Of a DNA stretch of 64,000 nucleotides, positions 26,737 to 34,970 are shown piece after piece. Each line of letters opens with the position of its first letter. The first letter of the stretch is position 1. The notes beneath the pieces are model-generated. The model saw nothing but the letters and a program-made list of their open reading frames with translations. It was not told the DNA's origin and made no database searches. The position numbers and the translations under genes were made by a program. This DNA comes from Sphaerisporangium sp040683095 (GTDB taxonomy: Bacteria; Actinomycetota; Actinomycetes; Streptosporangiales; Streptosporangiaceae), in the NCBI RefSeq assembly GCF_040683095.1, contig NZ_JBFBCI010000046.1, positions 1 through 64,000 on the forward strand, given 5' to 3'.

Positions 26737-26823
26737 ACGACCCTCCCTGTTTCCGCAGGTGCTGGGGGATGCGTATCGAGCGACTATCCCCCGGCCAGTG
26801 ATCTGCGTCACTATTACGTACAT

Positions 26824-26839
26824 TTCGTTCGCCAACGAA
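26824..26839. promoter_or_regulatory. Inverted repeat between transporter and two-component genes
   Basis: TTCGTT-CGCC-AACGAA is a perfect 6-bp inverted repeat in the 137-bp divergent region. It is a candidate site for the adjacent response regulator. Confidence 0.4.
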
Positions 26840-26873
26840 GGGTCACCGCGATCCGTGAGAAAGGAGCCGCCGC

Positions 26874-28511
26874 GTGGACGCCGTGACGCCCCTCTTCCCT
26901 CGCCTCCGGCGATGGAGTCTGGCCGGGCAGATGCTCACCCTGCAGATCGCCGTCGTCGGCATCACCGTGGCCGGCGGCACGCTGCTCACGTTCCTGCACA
27001 TCCGCCAGTTGCTGATCGACGAGGCGGGCGCCACGACCAAGGCGGTGGCCGTCAGCGTGGCCGACTCCCCCGCCGTCCTGGCCGCCCTCGCCGACCCCGA
27101 CCCCTCGGCGGTGCTCCAGCCGTACGCCGAGAAGGTGCGCACGGAGGCCGGGCTGGACTTCATCACGATCATGAACCCCGAGGGCCGCCGGTACACCCAT
27201 CCGAACCCGGCGGAGATCGGCAGGCGGTTCCTCGGCAACACCGCCCCCGCCCTCGCCGGCCGCACGTTCACCGAGACCTACACCGGCACGCTCGGCCCGT
27301 CCGTGCGCGCCGTCACGCCCGTGCGGGACTCCGGCGGGCACGTGCGCGCGCTGGTCGCCGCAGGCATCACGGTCGAGAAGATCAGCGCGCAGCTCCGCGA
27401 GCAGCTCGCGACGGCCGCGCTGACCGGGGCGATCGGCCTGTCGGCGGGCACGGCGGGCACGTACCTGGTGGGCGCGCGCCTGCGCCGCCAGACCCACGGG
27501 CTGCGCTCGGCCGAGCTCAGCCGCATGTACGAGTACCACAACGCGATCCTGCACGCGGTGCGCGAGGGCCTGCTGCTGGTGAACGCGGAACACCGGCTGA
27601 CGCTGGCCAACGACGGCGCGCGCGAGCTGCTCGGCCTGCCGCCGGACGCCGAGGGGCTGCACGTCTCCGCGCTCGGGCTGCCGCCGTCGCTGGCCGAGGC
27701 GCTGACCTCGGGCGACGACCGCGCGGACGAGATCCACCTGACCGGCGACCGCGTGCTCGTGGTGAACGCCGCCGTCGTCCGCTCGGGCGCGCGCTCGCTC
27801 GGCACGGTCGTGACGCTGCGCGACCACACCGAGCTGCAGGCGCTGACCGGCCAGCTCGACGCCGAGCGCGGCTTCGCCGAGTCGCTGCGCTCGGCCGCGC
27901 ACGAGGCCGCCAACCGGCTGCACACGGTGGTGACCCTGGTCGAGTTGGGCCGGGCCGAGCAGGCGGTCGCGTTCGCCACGGCCGAGCTGAAGGCCGCCCA
28001 GCAGCTCACCGACCGCGTGGTGGGCGCCGTGCGCGAGCCCGTGCTCGCCGCCCTGCTGCTCGGCAAGACCGCCGAGGCCGCCGAGCGCGGGGTGGAGCTG
28101 TCGATCAGCCCCGAGAGCGAGCTGGACGACGTCGCGCTGGACGGGCGCGACCTGGTGACCATCGTCGGCAACCTCATCGACAACGCGGTGGAGGCGGCCA
28201 TGACCGGGCCGCCGCCCGCCCGCGCCGCCGTCCACCTGAGTGCGGGGGACGGGGGCTTCCTGGTCCGCGTCTCCGACAGCGGGCCGGGGCTCGGCGCGGA
28301 CGAGGCCAAGGACGCCTTCCGGCGCGGGTGGACGACCAAGGGCGACGGCCGGGGGCTCGGGCTGGCCATGGTCGGCCAGGCGGTGCGCCGCCTCGGCGGG
28401 ACGATCGAGGTCGAGCACGGCGGACGGGGTGCGGTCTTCACCGTACGGCTGCCGCTGACGGGTCCGGCTCCGGCTACTGGGCCGGCCGCCGGGAAGGAGG
28501 AGGAAGCGTGA
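26874..28511 (+). CDS. Sensor histidine kinase, CitA/DcuS type
   Basis: 545 aa from GTG 26874, with AAGGAG about 10 nt upstream. Two membrane helices (about 20-40 and 180-200) enclose a PAS-like periplasmic domain with the HPNPAEIGRRFLG motif typical of citrate/dicarboxylate sensors. A cytoplasmic PAS domain follows, then a short dimerisation region (SLRSAAHEAANRLHTVVTLV, with the phospho-accepting His) and the ATPase core (GNLIDNAVEAA, DSGPGLG, GRGLGLAMV). Its stop overlaps the response regulator start (GTGA), so the pair is co-translated. It probably senses the substrate of the divergent transporter. Confidence 0.9.
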   Translation: MDAVTPLFPRLRRWSLAGQMLTLQIAVVGITVAGGTLLTFLHIRQLLIDEAGATTKAVAVSVADSPAVLAALADPDPSAVLQPYAEKVRTEAGLDFITIMNPEGRRYTHPNPAEIGRRFLGNTAPALAGRTFTETYTGTLGPSVRAVTPVRDSGGHVRALVAAGITVEKISAQLREQLATAALTGAIGLSAGTAGTYLVGARLRRQTHGLRSAELSRMYEYHNAILHAVREGLLLVNAEHRLTLANDGARELLGLPPDAEGLHVSALGLPPSLAEALTSGDDRADEIHLTGDRVLVVNAAVVRSGARSLGTVVTLRDHTELQALTGQLDAERGFAESLRSAAHEAANRLHTVVTLVELGRAEQAVAFATAELKAAQQLTDRVVGAVREPVLAALLLGKTAEAAERGVELSISPESELDDVALDGRDLVTIVGNLIDNAVEAAMTGPPPARAAVHLSAGDGGFLVRVSDSGPGLGADEAKDAFRRGWTTKGDGRGLGLAMVGQAVRRLGGTIEVEHGGRGAVFTVRLPLTGPAPATGPAAGKEEEA

Positions 28512-29179
28512 TCTCGGTGCTGATCGTCGAGGACGAGGAGCTGACCGCAGAGGCCAACCGCCTGTACGTCGGCCGCGTCCCGGGGTTCCAGGTGCTCGGG
28601 GTGGCCCGTACGGGGGACGAGGCGCTGCGGTTCCTGCGGCGGCGGCCGGCCGACCTGGTGCTGCTCGACCTGTACCTGCCGGACATGCACGGGCTGGACG
28701 TGTGCCGGGCGCTGCGCGCGGCGGGCGTCCTGTCGGACGTGATCGCGGTCACCTCCGCGCGCGACCTCGCGGTGGTGCGCTCGGCGGTGTCGGTGGGGGT
28801 GGTGCAGTACCTGCTCAAGCCGTTCACCTTCGCCGCGCTGAGCGAGAAGCTGGAGCGGTACGCCGAGTTCCGCTCCTCCGTCGGCGGGCCGGGCGAGGTG
28901 AGCGGGCAGGGCGAGGTGGACCGCGCGCTGTCTGCGCTGCGGGGGACGGCCCGCGTCCCGCTGCCGAAGGGGATGACGCAGGCGACGCTGGACGCCGTGG
29001 CCGGCGAGCTGCGCAGGGCGCAGGGCGGGCTGTCGGCGCAGGCCGTGGGCTCGGCGATCGGCGTCTCCCGGGTGACGGCCCGGCGCTATCTGGAACACCT
29101 CGCCGGGACGGGCAGCGTGCGCCGGGTCCCCCGGTACGGCGGGCTCGGACGCCCTGAGCTGCTCTACCAGAGCGTCTGA
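28508..29179 (+). CDS. Response regulator, CitB/DcuR type
   Basis: 223 aa from GTG 28508. The receiver domain has the acidic pocket VEDEE, the phospho-accepting Asp in LLDLYLPDMHG and the conserved Lys in LLKPFTF. The C-terminal DNA-binding half (SAQAVGSAIGVSRVTARRYL) is the winged-helix type found in DcuR/CitB regulators. It is expected to activate the divergent transporter when phosphorylated by the kinase encoded just upstream. Confidence 0.9.
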   Translation: MISVLIVEDEELTAEANRLYVGRVPGFQVLGVARTGDEALRFLRRRPADLVLLDLYLPDMHGLDVCRALRAAGVLSDVIAVTSARDLAVVRSAVSVGVVQYLLKPFTFAALSEKLERYAEFRSSVGGPGEVSGQGEVDRALSALRGTARVPLPKGMTQATLDAVAGELRRAQGGLSAQAVGSAIGVSRVTARRYLEHLAGTGSVRRVPRYGGLGRPELLYQSV

Positions 29180-29245
29180 GCCCCGCCGCCGCGTCCCTCG
29201 CGCCCATGAGCGGGGGCCCCAGGCGGGCGTCCGGACGGGTCAGGA

Positions 29246-29434
29246 CTACTTGGCGAGTTCCTTGCTGACGCCGTTGGGCCCGTCGTACTCGCGGTCGGGC
29301 AGGCGCCCGAGGGCCTTCATCGCCTGCTCGTCCGCGCCCTTCTTCTTGGCGTGGTCCACCAGCTCCTGCTTGCTCGCGGGGTAGTCAACTCCGGAAAGGT
29401 ACTTCTGCACGTGGATGAAGTCCGTCTGTGTCAT
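29246..29434 (-). CDS. DUF2795 protein
   Basis: 62 aa. It reads DFIHVQKYLSGVDYPASKQE and then LVDHAKKKGAD, and ends with RLPDREYDGPNGVSKELAK. This is the standard DUF2795 form: a small helical cytoplasmic protein common in actinobacteria, with no known function. AGGAGGAACC precedes the ATG. It transcribes away from the lanthipeptide operon and shares no obvious link with it. Confidence 0.85.
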   Translation of the reverse strand: MTQTDFIHVQKYLSGVDYPASKQELVDHAKKKGADEQAMKALGRLPDREYDGPNGVSKELAK

Positions 29435-29951
29435 GGTTCCTCCTTTTCGTCATGGTTCCTGTCCCCGGCGAATCAGCTGGAAACCAGGCCATTCCACCTC
29501 AGAAGAACGCGATGCACGAGTCTTTACGTCACCTTCCCCCTCCACTGCACGACTCCTTCCTAACCGGAGTGAATCAGACGGATCCCACCGCCGGTGACGC
29601 CGTCCGCGCGGCACCCCACCCTCTCGCCGCACGCCGCCGGCGACGCCGATCTCCATGACGGACACCCCGACCTGGAAAACGCGAGAACTTTTCTGGTTTG
29701 AATCGAGGCAGGTCAACACCACTTTTTGGTTTCAAACCAGGTCAACCCCGGAATTTCTCCGAAGTCACCCCAGGAATCCCGCACTTTCATAAACACACAG
29801 GTCAAGCCCGCCGACAATGACAGTTATCACGAATGCAACAGTGACAGCGGCATATGACCCCTGTGGGCAGCGTCACTAGCCATCGCTGGGGTTATCCGTA
29901 ATTCTCATCCCAGCGATCGTGCGGCGAGCAGCGGTGAGAGGGGCGTGGAAC
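29435..29951 (+). promoter_or_regulatory. Upstream control region of the lanthipeptide operon
   Basis: 517 bp without a gene, less GC-rich than its surroundings. Arms CTGGTTTGAA (29693-29702) and TTCAAACCAG (29731-29740) form a perfect 10-bp inverted repeat. The word AGGTCAA occurs three times: AGGTCAAC at 29710 and 29739, AGGTCAAG at 29799. One copy sits just inside each arm or next to it. This is the arrangement expected for a cooperatively bound regulator of the operon. No regulator gene is adjacent, so a distant RamR-like activator or a SARP could act here. Confidence 0.5.
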
Positions 29952-32597
29952 GTGATCAGCAGATACGAGATCTATTGCCTGGCCGATCCACTGTTTTACG
30001 ACACCCTTGACAACCAGCGGACGAAGTACCCCGACTTTCCCATAGCGGACAGAAAGGTTCCCCCCGGCTGGCGTCACCGCGCGACGGACACGTGGCTGCA
30101 CTACGGGCCCGAGGAGGACGTGCTCCCGGCCCAGGGATGGAAGATCCACGTCTCCGCCCGCCTGGCCGACGCCGAGCGGACGCTGGACACCGTCTGGGAC
30201 TACTGCGTCGGCCGCCGGCTCAGCTTCAAGTTCCTGCGCGGGCCGCGCGTCGTGACGATGCTCAACTCCAAGTACGCCGACCGGGGCAGCAGCGGCAAGC
30301 TGGTCACCATCTACCCCGCCGACGAGGCCGAGCTGGAGCTCGTGGTCAAGGAGCTGGACGGCCTGCTGCGCGGCGTGCGCGGCCCGTACATCCTCAGCGA
30401 CCTGCGCGTCGGCGAGGGCCCGCTGTTCGTCCGCTACGGCGGCTTCGCCGAGCGCTACACCCTGAACGCCGACCGCGACCGCGTCCTCGCGATCGAGAAC
30501 CCCGGCGGCGAGCTCGTGCCCGACCGGCGCGGCCCGTCCTTCTCGCCCCCGTCCTGGGTGACGCTGCCGGCCTTCCTGGAGCCCCACCTGGCCGCCCGCA
30601 ACGCGGTCACGCTCACCGGCCTGCCGTACACCGTCGAGGACGTGCTGCACTTCTCCAACGGCGGCGGCGTCTACAAGGGCACGGACACGCGCACGGGCGA
30701 GACGGTCGTCCTCAAGGAGGCCAGGCCGTACGCCGGGCTGGACGCGGCCGGGCGCGACGCGGTGGCCCGCCTCCGGCACGAGGCCGAGATCCTGCGCCGG
30801 CTCGACGGGCTGGACGCGGTGCCCGCGCTGCGCGACTACTTCGAGCTCGGCGAGCACCACTTCCTCGTCCAGGAGTTCGTGGACGGCACCACGCTCAGCC
30901 AGGAGTCGATCCACCGCCACCCCCTGACCCGCGCGACCATCACCGCCGAGGACGCCGCCGAGTACACCGAGTGGGCGCTCGCCATGCTGGACCGCGTCGA
31001 CCGCGCCGTCACCTCGCTGCACGGGCGCGGCGTCGTCTTCGGCGACCTGCACCCCTTCAACGTCCTGGTCGAGGGCGACCGCGTCGTGCTGATCGACTTC
31101 GAGGTCGCCAGCCTGGCGGAGAGGAACGCCCGGCCGACGCTCGCGCACCCCGGCTTCTGCCCGCCGCCCGACCGGCTCGGCGTGGCGGCCGACCGGTACT
31201 CGCTGGCGTGCATGCGCCTGAGCCTGTTCGCCCCGATGTCCACGGTGCTCATCCCCCTGCACCGGCCCAAGGTGACCCACCTCGCCGCGCTGGTGCGCGA
31301 GACCTTCCCGGTGCCGGGCGACTACGTCGAGGAGGCCGTCCGGACGATCCTCGGCGACTCCGGCGACTCCGATGACTCCGGGAGCACGGCCGCCGGGAGA
31401 GGGCGGCCGGGCTCGCGGGCGATGGAGGAGCTGCCGCTGCCGGGCAGGGCGTCCTGGAAGGACATCCGGGACGCCGCCCGCCGGGCCATCCTCGCCTCCG
31501 CCACCCCCGAGCGCGACGACCGGCTGTTCCCCGGCGACGCCGCGCAGTTCCAGCCGGGCGGCGGGCTCAACCTGGGCAGCGGCGCGGCGGGCGTCCTGTA
31601 CGCGCTGGCCGCGACCGGCGCGGGGCGCTACCCCGAGCACGAGAAGTGGCTGCGCGAGCGGGCGTTCGCCCCCGAACCCGGCACCGGCCTCGGCTTCTAC
31701 GACGGCCTGCACGGCGTGGCCTACGCCTTCGACGCGCTCGGCCGCCGCGAGGACGCCCTGGAACTGGTCACCCTCTGCCTGCGGGAGAGGTGGGAGCAAC
31801 TCGGCCAGAGCCTGTACGCCGGGCTGTCCGGCATCGGGCTGAACCTGCTGCACCTCGGCCGTACGACCGGGGAACGCGAGCTGCTGGACGCCGCGTACAC
31901 GATCGTCGACCTGGTCGCCGGGCGGCTCGGCACCGTCGAGAGCGTGCCCGAGGTCAGCGGCGGCGGCAACCCGCACGCCGGGCTGATGCGCGGATCCTCC
32001 GGCCCGGCACTGCTGTTCCTCGAAGCGCACGACGCCACCGGCGAGGACGCGCTGCTCGACCTCGCGAGCGTGGCCCTGCGGCAGGACCTGCGCCGGTGCA
32101 CGCGCCGCGAGGACGGCCAGCTCCAGGTCCAGCAGGGCTGGCGCACGAACCCGTACATGGACGAGGGCTCGGCCGGCATCGGGCTGGTGCTGCGCCGGTA
32201 CCTCGACCGGCGCGAGGACGAGACGTTCCGGCGGGCGCTTGCGGACATCGGCCCCGTCGCCACCCTCGACTACTACGTCCAGTCCGGCCTGTTCTCCGGG
32301 CGGGCCGGAATGATCGCCGCGCTGGCCCTCGGCCTCGTCCCGGGCGTCGGCCGCTCCTCACCCGAGGTGGCCGCCCAGGTGGCGCGGCTGGCCTGGCACG
32401 CGATGCCGTACGGCGGCGGGCTGGCCTTCCCGGGCAACCAGTTGCTCCGGCTCTCGATGGACCTCGGCACCGGCACCGCCGGCGTGGTCCTCGCGCTCGG
32501 CACCGTGCTGCACGACCGGCCGGTGTCCCTGCCCCTCATCTCCCCGCCCGGCACCCCCGCCGGGTCGGCGGACGGTTCCAGCACGGGAAGGAGGTGA
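29952..32597 (+). CDS. Class III lanthipeptide synthetase LanKC
   Basis: 881 aa from GTG 29952 (MISRYEIYCLADPLFYD), with GAGAGGGG about 9 nt upstream; longer starts lack a site. The order is typical: an N-terminal phospho-Ser lyase (about 1-210, starting with the CLADPLFYD motif), a Ser/Thr kinase-like domain (about 225-440; VVLKEARPY Lys, catalytic GDLHPFN with D365, metal DFE with D382), and a C-terminal LanC-like cyclase. The cyclase lacks the CHG zinc motif (GWRTNPYMDEGSAGIG instead), which places it in class III rather than class IV. It phosphorylates and dehydrates Ser and forms labionin or lanthionine rings on the precursors just downstream. The stop lies 6 nt before the first precursor start. 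Confidence 0.93.
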   Translation: MISRYEIYCLADPLFYDTLDNQRTKYPDFPIADRKVPPGWRHRATDTWLHYGPEEDVLPAQGWKIHVSARLADAERTLDTVWDYCVGRRLSFKFLRGPRVVTMLNSKYADRGSSGKLVTIYPADEAELELVVKELDGLLRGVRGPYILSDLRVGEGPLFVRYGGFAERYTLNADRDRVLAIENPGGELVPDRRGPSFSPPSWVTLPAFLEPHLAARNAVTLTGLPYTVEDVLHFSNGGGVYKGTDTRTGETVVLKEARPYAGLDAAGRDAVARLRHEAEILRRLDGLDAVPALRDYFELGEHHFLVQEFVDGTTLSQESIHRHPLTRATITAEDAAEYTEWALAMLDRVDRAVTSLHGRGVVFGDLHPFNVLVEGDRVVLIDFEVASLAERNARPTLAHPGFCPPPDRLGVAADRYSLACMRLSLFAPMSTVLIPLHRPKVTHLAALVRETFPVPGDYVEEAVRTILGDSGDSDDSGSTAAGRGRPGSRAMEELPLPGRASWKDIRDAARRAILASATPERDDRLFPGDAAQFQPGGGLNLGSGAAGVLYALAATGAGRYPEHEKWLRERAFAPEPGTGLGFYDGLHGVAYAFDALGRREDALELVTLCLRERWEQLGQSLYAGLSGIGLNLLHLGRTTGERELLDAAYTIVDLVAGRLGTVESVPEVSGGGNPHAGLMRGSSGPALLFLEAHDATGEDALLDLASVALRQDLRRCTRREDGQLQVQQGWRTNPYMDEGSAGIGLVLRRYLDRREDETFRRALADIGPVATLDYYVQSGLFSGRAGMIAALALGLVPGVGRSSPEVAAQVARLAWHAMPYGGGLAFPGNQLLRLSMDLGTGTAGVVLALGTVLHDRPVSLPLISPPGTPAGSADGSSTGRR

Positions 32598-32603
32598 CGT
32601 GAC

Positions 32604-32732
32604 ATGGCGCTCCTGGACCTCCAGGACATGGAGCTCCCCGGCGGCGGCCACGGCGGCGGCGGCAGCAGCCTCAGCCTCTTGGGGTGCACCCCCCACGAGA
32701 ACAGCAGCCTCAGCATCCTCTGCGGCAACTGA
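32604..32732 (+). CDS. Class III lanthipeptide precursor 1
   Basis: 42 aa from ATG 32604, preceded by GGAAGGAGG. The leader starts MALLDLQDMELP, carrying the LLDLQ motif recognised by LanKC enzymes. A Gly-rich linker (GGGHGGGG) and the core follow: S21-S22-L-S24-L-L-G-C28, then S34-S35-L-S37-I-L-C40, ending GN. Both halves fit Ser-x2-Ser-x(2-3)-Cys, the signature of labionin rings as in SapB and labyrinthopeptin, so two ring systems are predicted. It lies directly after the synthetase and shares its transcript. Confidence 0.93.
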   Translation: MALLDLQDMELPGGGHGGGGSSLSLLGCTPHENSSLSILCGN

Positions 32733-32798
32733 CGTTCCGCTCGCGGGACCCCGCGATACCCCTGAACCCCGAAAGATCAACGAAAGGGCGTGATCCCC

Positions 32799-32927
32799 AT
32801 GGCGCTTCTCGACCTGCAGGACATGGAACTCCCCGGCGGCGGCCACGGCGGCGGCGGCAGCAACCTCAGCCTGCTGGGGTGCACCCCCCACGAGAACAGC
32901 AGCCTCAGCATCCTCTGCGGCAACTGA
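32799..32927 (+). CDS. Class III lanthipeptide precursor 2
   Basis: 42 aa from ATG 32799, preceded by GAAAGGG. It is identical to precursor 1 except at residue 22 (Asn instead of Ser), so its first ring motif reads S21-N22-L-S24-L-L-G-C28. Ser22 is not one of the predicted ring-forming Ser residues, so the ring pattern should be unchanged while a spare dehydratable Ser is removed. Many synonymous codons also differ (for example CTCCTGGACCTCCAG against CTTCTCGACCTGCAG), so the duplication is not very recent and the peptide is under selection. Confidence 0.93.
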   Translation: MALLDLQDMELPGGGHGGGGSNLSLLGCTPHENSSLSILCGN

Positions 32928-32940
32928 CTCGCGGGCTGAA

Positions 32941-32972
32941 GCCTGGGGCGGCCCTGCACGGCCGCTCCAGGC
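32941..32972 (+). terminator. Intercistronic hairpin between precursors and exporters
   Basis: Arms GCCTGGGGCGGCC and GGCCGCTCCAGGC, with a CTGCAC loop, pair over 13 positions with one mismatch. It lies 14 bp after precursor 2 and 40 bp before the ABC gene. Partial termination here would give more precursor than transporter mRNA, a pattern known in ram/amf-type operons. Confidence 0.6.
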
Positions 32973-33011
32973 TTGTCCATTCCCTGGACTCTTCGAGGGG
33001 AAACCTTGGCG

Positions 33012-34970
33012 ATGGCGGAAACCACGGCTCCGTCCGAGGCCTCGGCGGAACGCCGGGCCGACGGGCTCCTGCTGGAGATGGTCCGCCGCAGCGGCGGATG
33101 GCCCTACGTCTACGCCGTGGCCGCGCCGGTCGGCGCCGTGGTCGAGCTGCTGCTCCCCGGCGCGCTGGGCCGCGCGGTGGACGTCCTCGTCTCTCCCGGC
33201 GGTGACGTCACCGGCGTGCTCCTCGTGTGCGCCTCGCTCGTGGCGGCGGTCGTCGCCTGCGACGCGGTGGGGGTGCTGGCGTCCGGCTCGGGCGGCGCGC
33301 AGGCGGCGCGCCTGCTGCGCGGGCGGCTGGTCCGGCACATCCTCGCCGGCGGCCCCGCCATGTCGCGCCGCTTCCCGCCCGGCGACCTGGTCACCCGCGC
33401 CGGGGCGAACGCCGAGGAGGTCGGCGCCGCGCCCGAGGCCGTGATCACCGCCGTGTCCCTGCTCGTGCCGGCCGCCGGGTCGCTGGTCGCGCTGGCGCTC
33501 ATCGATCCCTGGCTCGCCGTGGCGTTCACCGCGGGCCTGGCCGTGATCCTGCTGGTGCTGCGGGCCTTCCTGCGCGAGACCACTGCCGTCTCGGGGGGCT
33601 ACCAGGAGGCGCAGAGCGACATCGCGTCCCGGCTGATCGACGCGCTGGCGGGCGCGCGCACCATCGCCGCCGCCGGAACCGAGGACCAGGAGGTCCGCCG
33701 CGTCCTCGCCCCCCTGCCGCGCCTGCGCACCCATGGCATGGCCCTGTGGCGCGTCAACGCCCGCGCGGGCGTGCAGGCGGCCATCGTCGTCCCGCTGCTG
33801 GAGACCGCGGTGATCGGGGTCGGCGGGCTGCTGCTGGCGGCGGGCGAGCTGACGGCCGGGGAGCTGTTCGCGGCGGCCCGGTACGCCGTGCTCGGCGCCG
33901 GCATCGGCTCGGCGCTCGGGTACCTGAACCGGCTGGCGCGTGCGCGCTCGGCCGCCCGGCGGGTACGGCAGGTGCTCGACCATCCGGCCCCCGCGTACGG
34001 CACCGGCGAGCTGCCCGGCGCGGCCGGGAACGGCGGGCGGCTGGAACTGCGGGACGTCACCGTCCACACCGTCCACGCCGACGGGCGGGCCGTGCTGCGC
34101 GACATCGACCTGGTGGTGCCCGCGGGGTCCGTGCTGGCGGTGGTCGGCCGGTCGGGCAGCGGCAAGTCGGCCCTGGCGGCCGTCGCCGGGCGCATGCTCG
34201 ACCCCGGCCGCGGCGAGGTCCTGCTCGACGGGGTGCCGCTCCCCCGGCTCGCCCGCCCGGCCCTGCGCCGGGCCGTCGGGTACGCCTTCGAGCGGCCCGT
34301 GCTCTTCGGCGGCACCCTGCGCGAGGCCATCGCCGCCGGCGGCCCGGACGCGACCATGACGGACGGGACCGTGACGGACGGGGGCATGACGGACGGGGGC
34401 ATGACGGACGGGGGCATGACGGACGCGGGCATGACGGACGCGGGCATGACGGACCGGGGCGTGACGGACGCCGCCCGGGCCGCCGCGGCCGACGCGTTCG
34501 TCCGCAGGCTCCCCCGCGCGTACGACACACCCGTGGACGAGGCGCCCATGTCGGGCGGGGAGCGGCAGCGGGTGGGGCTGGCCCGGGCGTTCGCGCACGG
34601 CGGGCGGCTGCTGATCCTTGACGACGCGACGTCCAGCCTGGACACGGTCACCGAGTACCAGGTGGCGCGGGCGCTCACCGAGGAACTGCGCGACCGCACG
34701 CGGGTCATCGTCGCCCACCGCGCGGGGACGGCGGCGCGCGCGGACCTGGTCGTGTGGCTGGAGGACGGGCGGATCCGCGGGCGGGGCTCCCACGAGACCC
34801 TGTGGGCGGACCCCGCGTACCGGGCGGTGTTCCAGGTCGGCGACCCGCCCGGCCGTCCCCCGGGAGGGACGCCACCGGACGGGCCCGCGTCACCGGACGG
34901 CCCGCGGCCCGCGAAGGCCTCCACGTCGCCGGACGCGGTCCGGGACGCCGCGGCGGTGGAGCGAGGATGA
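33012..34970 (+). CDS. ABC exporter half-transporter A (permease-ATPase fusion)
   Basis: 652 aa from ATG 33012; a TTG at 33006 is also possible. The membrane domain (about 30-310) has six helices. The ATPase domain (about 340-610) has Walker A GRSGSGKSA, the signature MSGGERQRVGLARA and Walker B LLILDDATSSLD. An insert of eight pentapeptide repeats (residues 449-488, MTDGG-like) separates the Q-loop region from the signature. With transporter B it probably exports the modified lanthipeptides, like RamA/RamB. The Pro-rich C-terminus runs into the next gene with a 4-nt overlap (ATGA). Confidence 0.88.
   Translation: MAETTAPSEASAERRADGLLLEMVRRSGGWPYVYAVAAPVGAVVELLLPGALGRAVDVLVSPGGDVTGVLLVCASLVAAVVACDAVGVLASGSGGAQAARLLRGRLVRHILAGGPAMSRRFPPGDLVTRAGANAEEVGAAPEAVITAVSLLVPAAGSLVALALIDPWLAVAFTAGLAVILLVLRAFLRETTAVSGGYQEAQSDIASRLIDALAGARTIAAAGTEDQEVRRVLAPLPRLRTHGMALWRVNARAGVQAAIVVPLLETAVIGVGGLLLAAGELTAGELFAAARYAVLGAGIGSALGYLNRLARARSAARRVRQVLDHPAPAYGTGELPGAAGNGGRLELRDVTVHTVHADGRAVLRDIDLVVPAGSVLAVVGRSGSGKSALAAVAGRMLDPGRGEVLLDGVPLPRLARPALRRAVGYAFERPVLFGGTLREAIAAGGPDATMTDGTVTDGGMTDGGMTDGGMTDAGMTDAGMTDRGVTDAARAAAADAFVRRLPRAYDTPVDEAPMSGGERQRVGLARAFAHGGRLLILDDATSSLDTVTEYQVARALTEELRDRTRVIVAHRAGTAARADLVVWLEDGRIRGRGSHETLWADPAYRAVFQVGDPPGRPPGGTPPDGPASPDGPRPAKASTSPDAVRDAAAVERG
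34356..34475 (+). repeat. 15-bp minisatellite inside the ABC ATPase gene
   Basis: Eight tandem 15-bp units, consensus ATGACGGACGGGGGC, with no spacer. They are in frame and encode MTDGT, VTDGG, MTDGG (twice more), MTDAG (twice), MTDRG and VTDAA. Unit length is a multiple of three, so copy-number change keeps the frame. Confidence 0.9.

Noticed and set aside
32599..32793. 64-aa ORF overlapping lanthipeptide precursor 1.
   Set aside because: It is a different frame of the precursor (Trp/Ser/Ala-rich) and lacks the class III leader and ring motifs that the 32604 frame shows.
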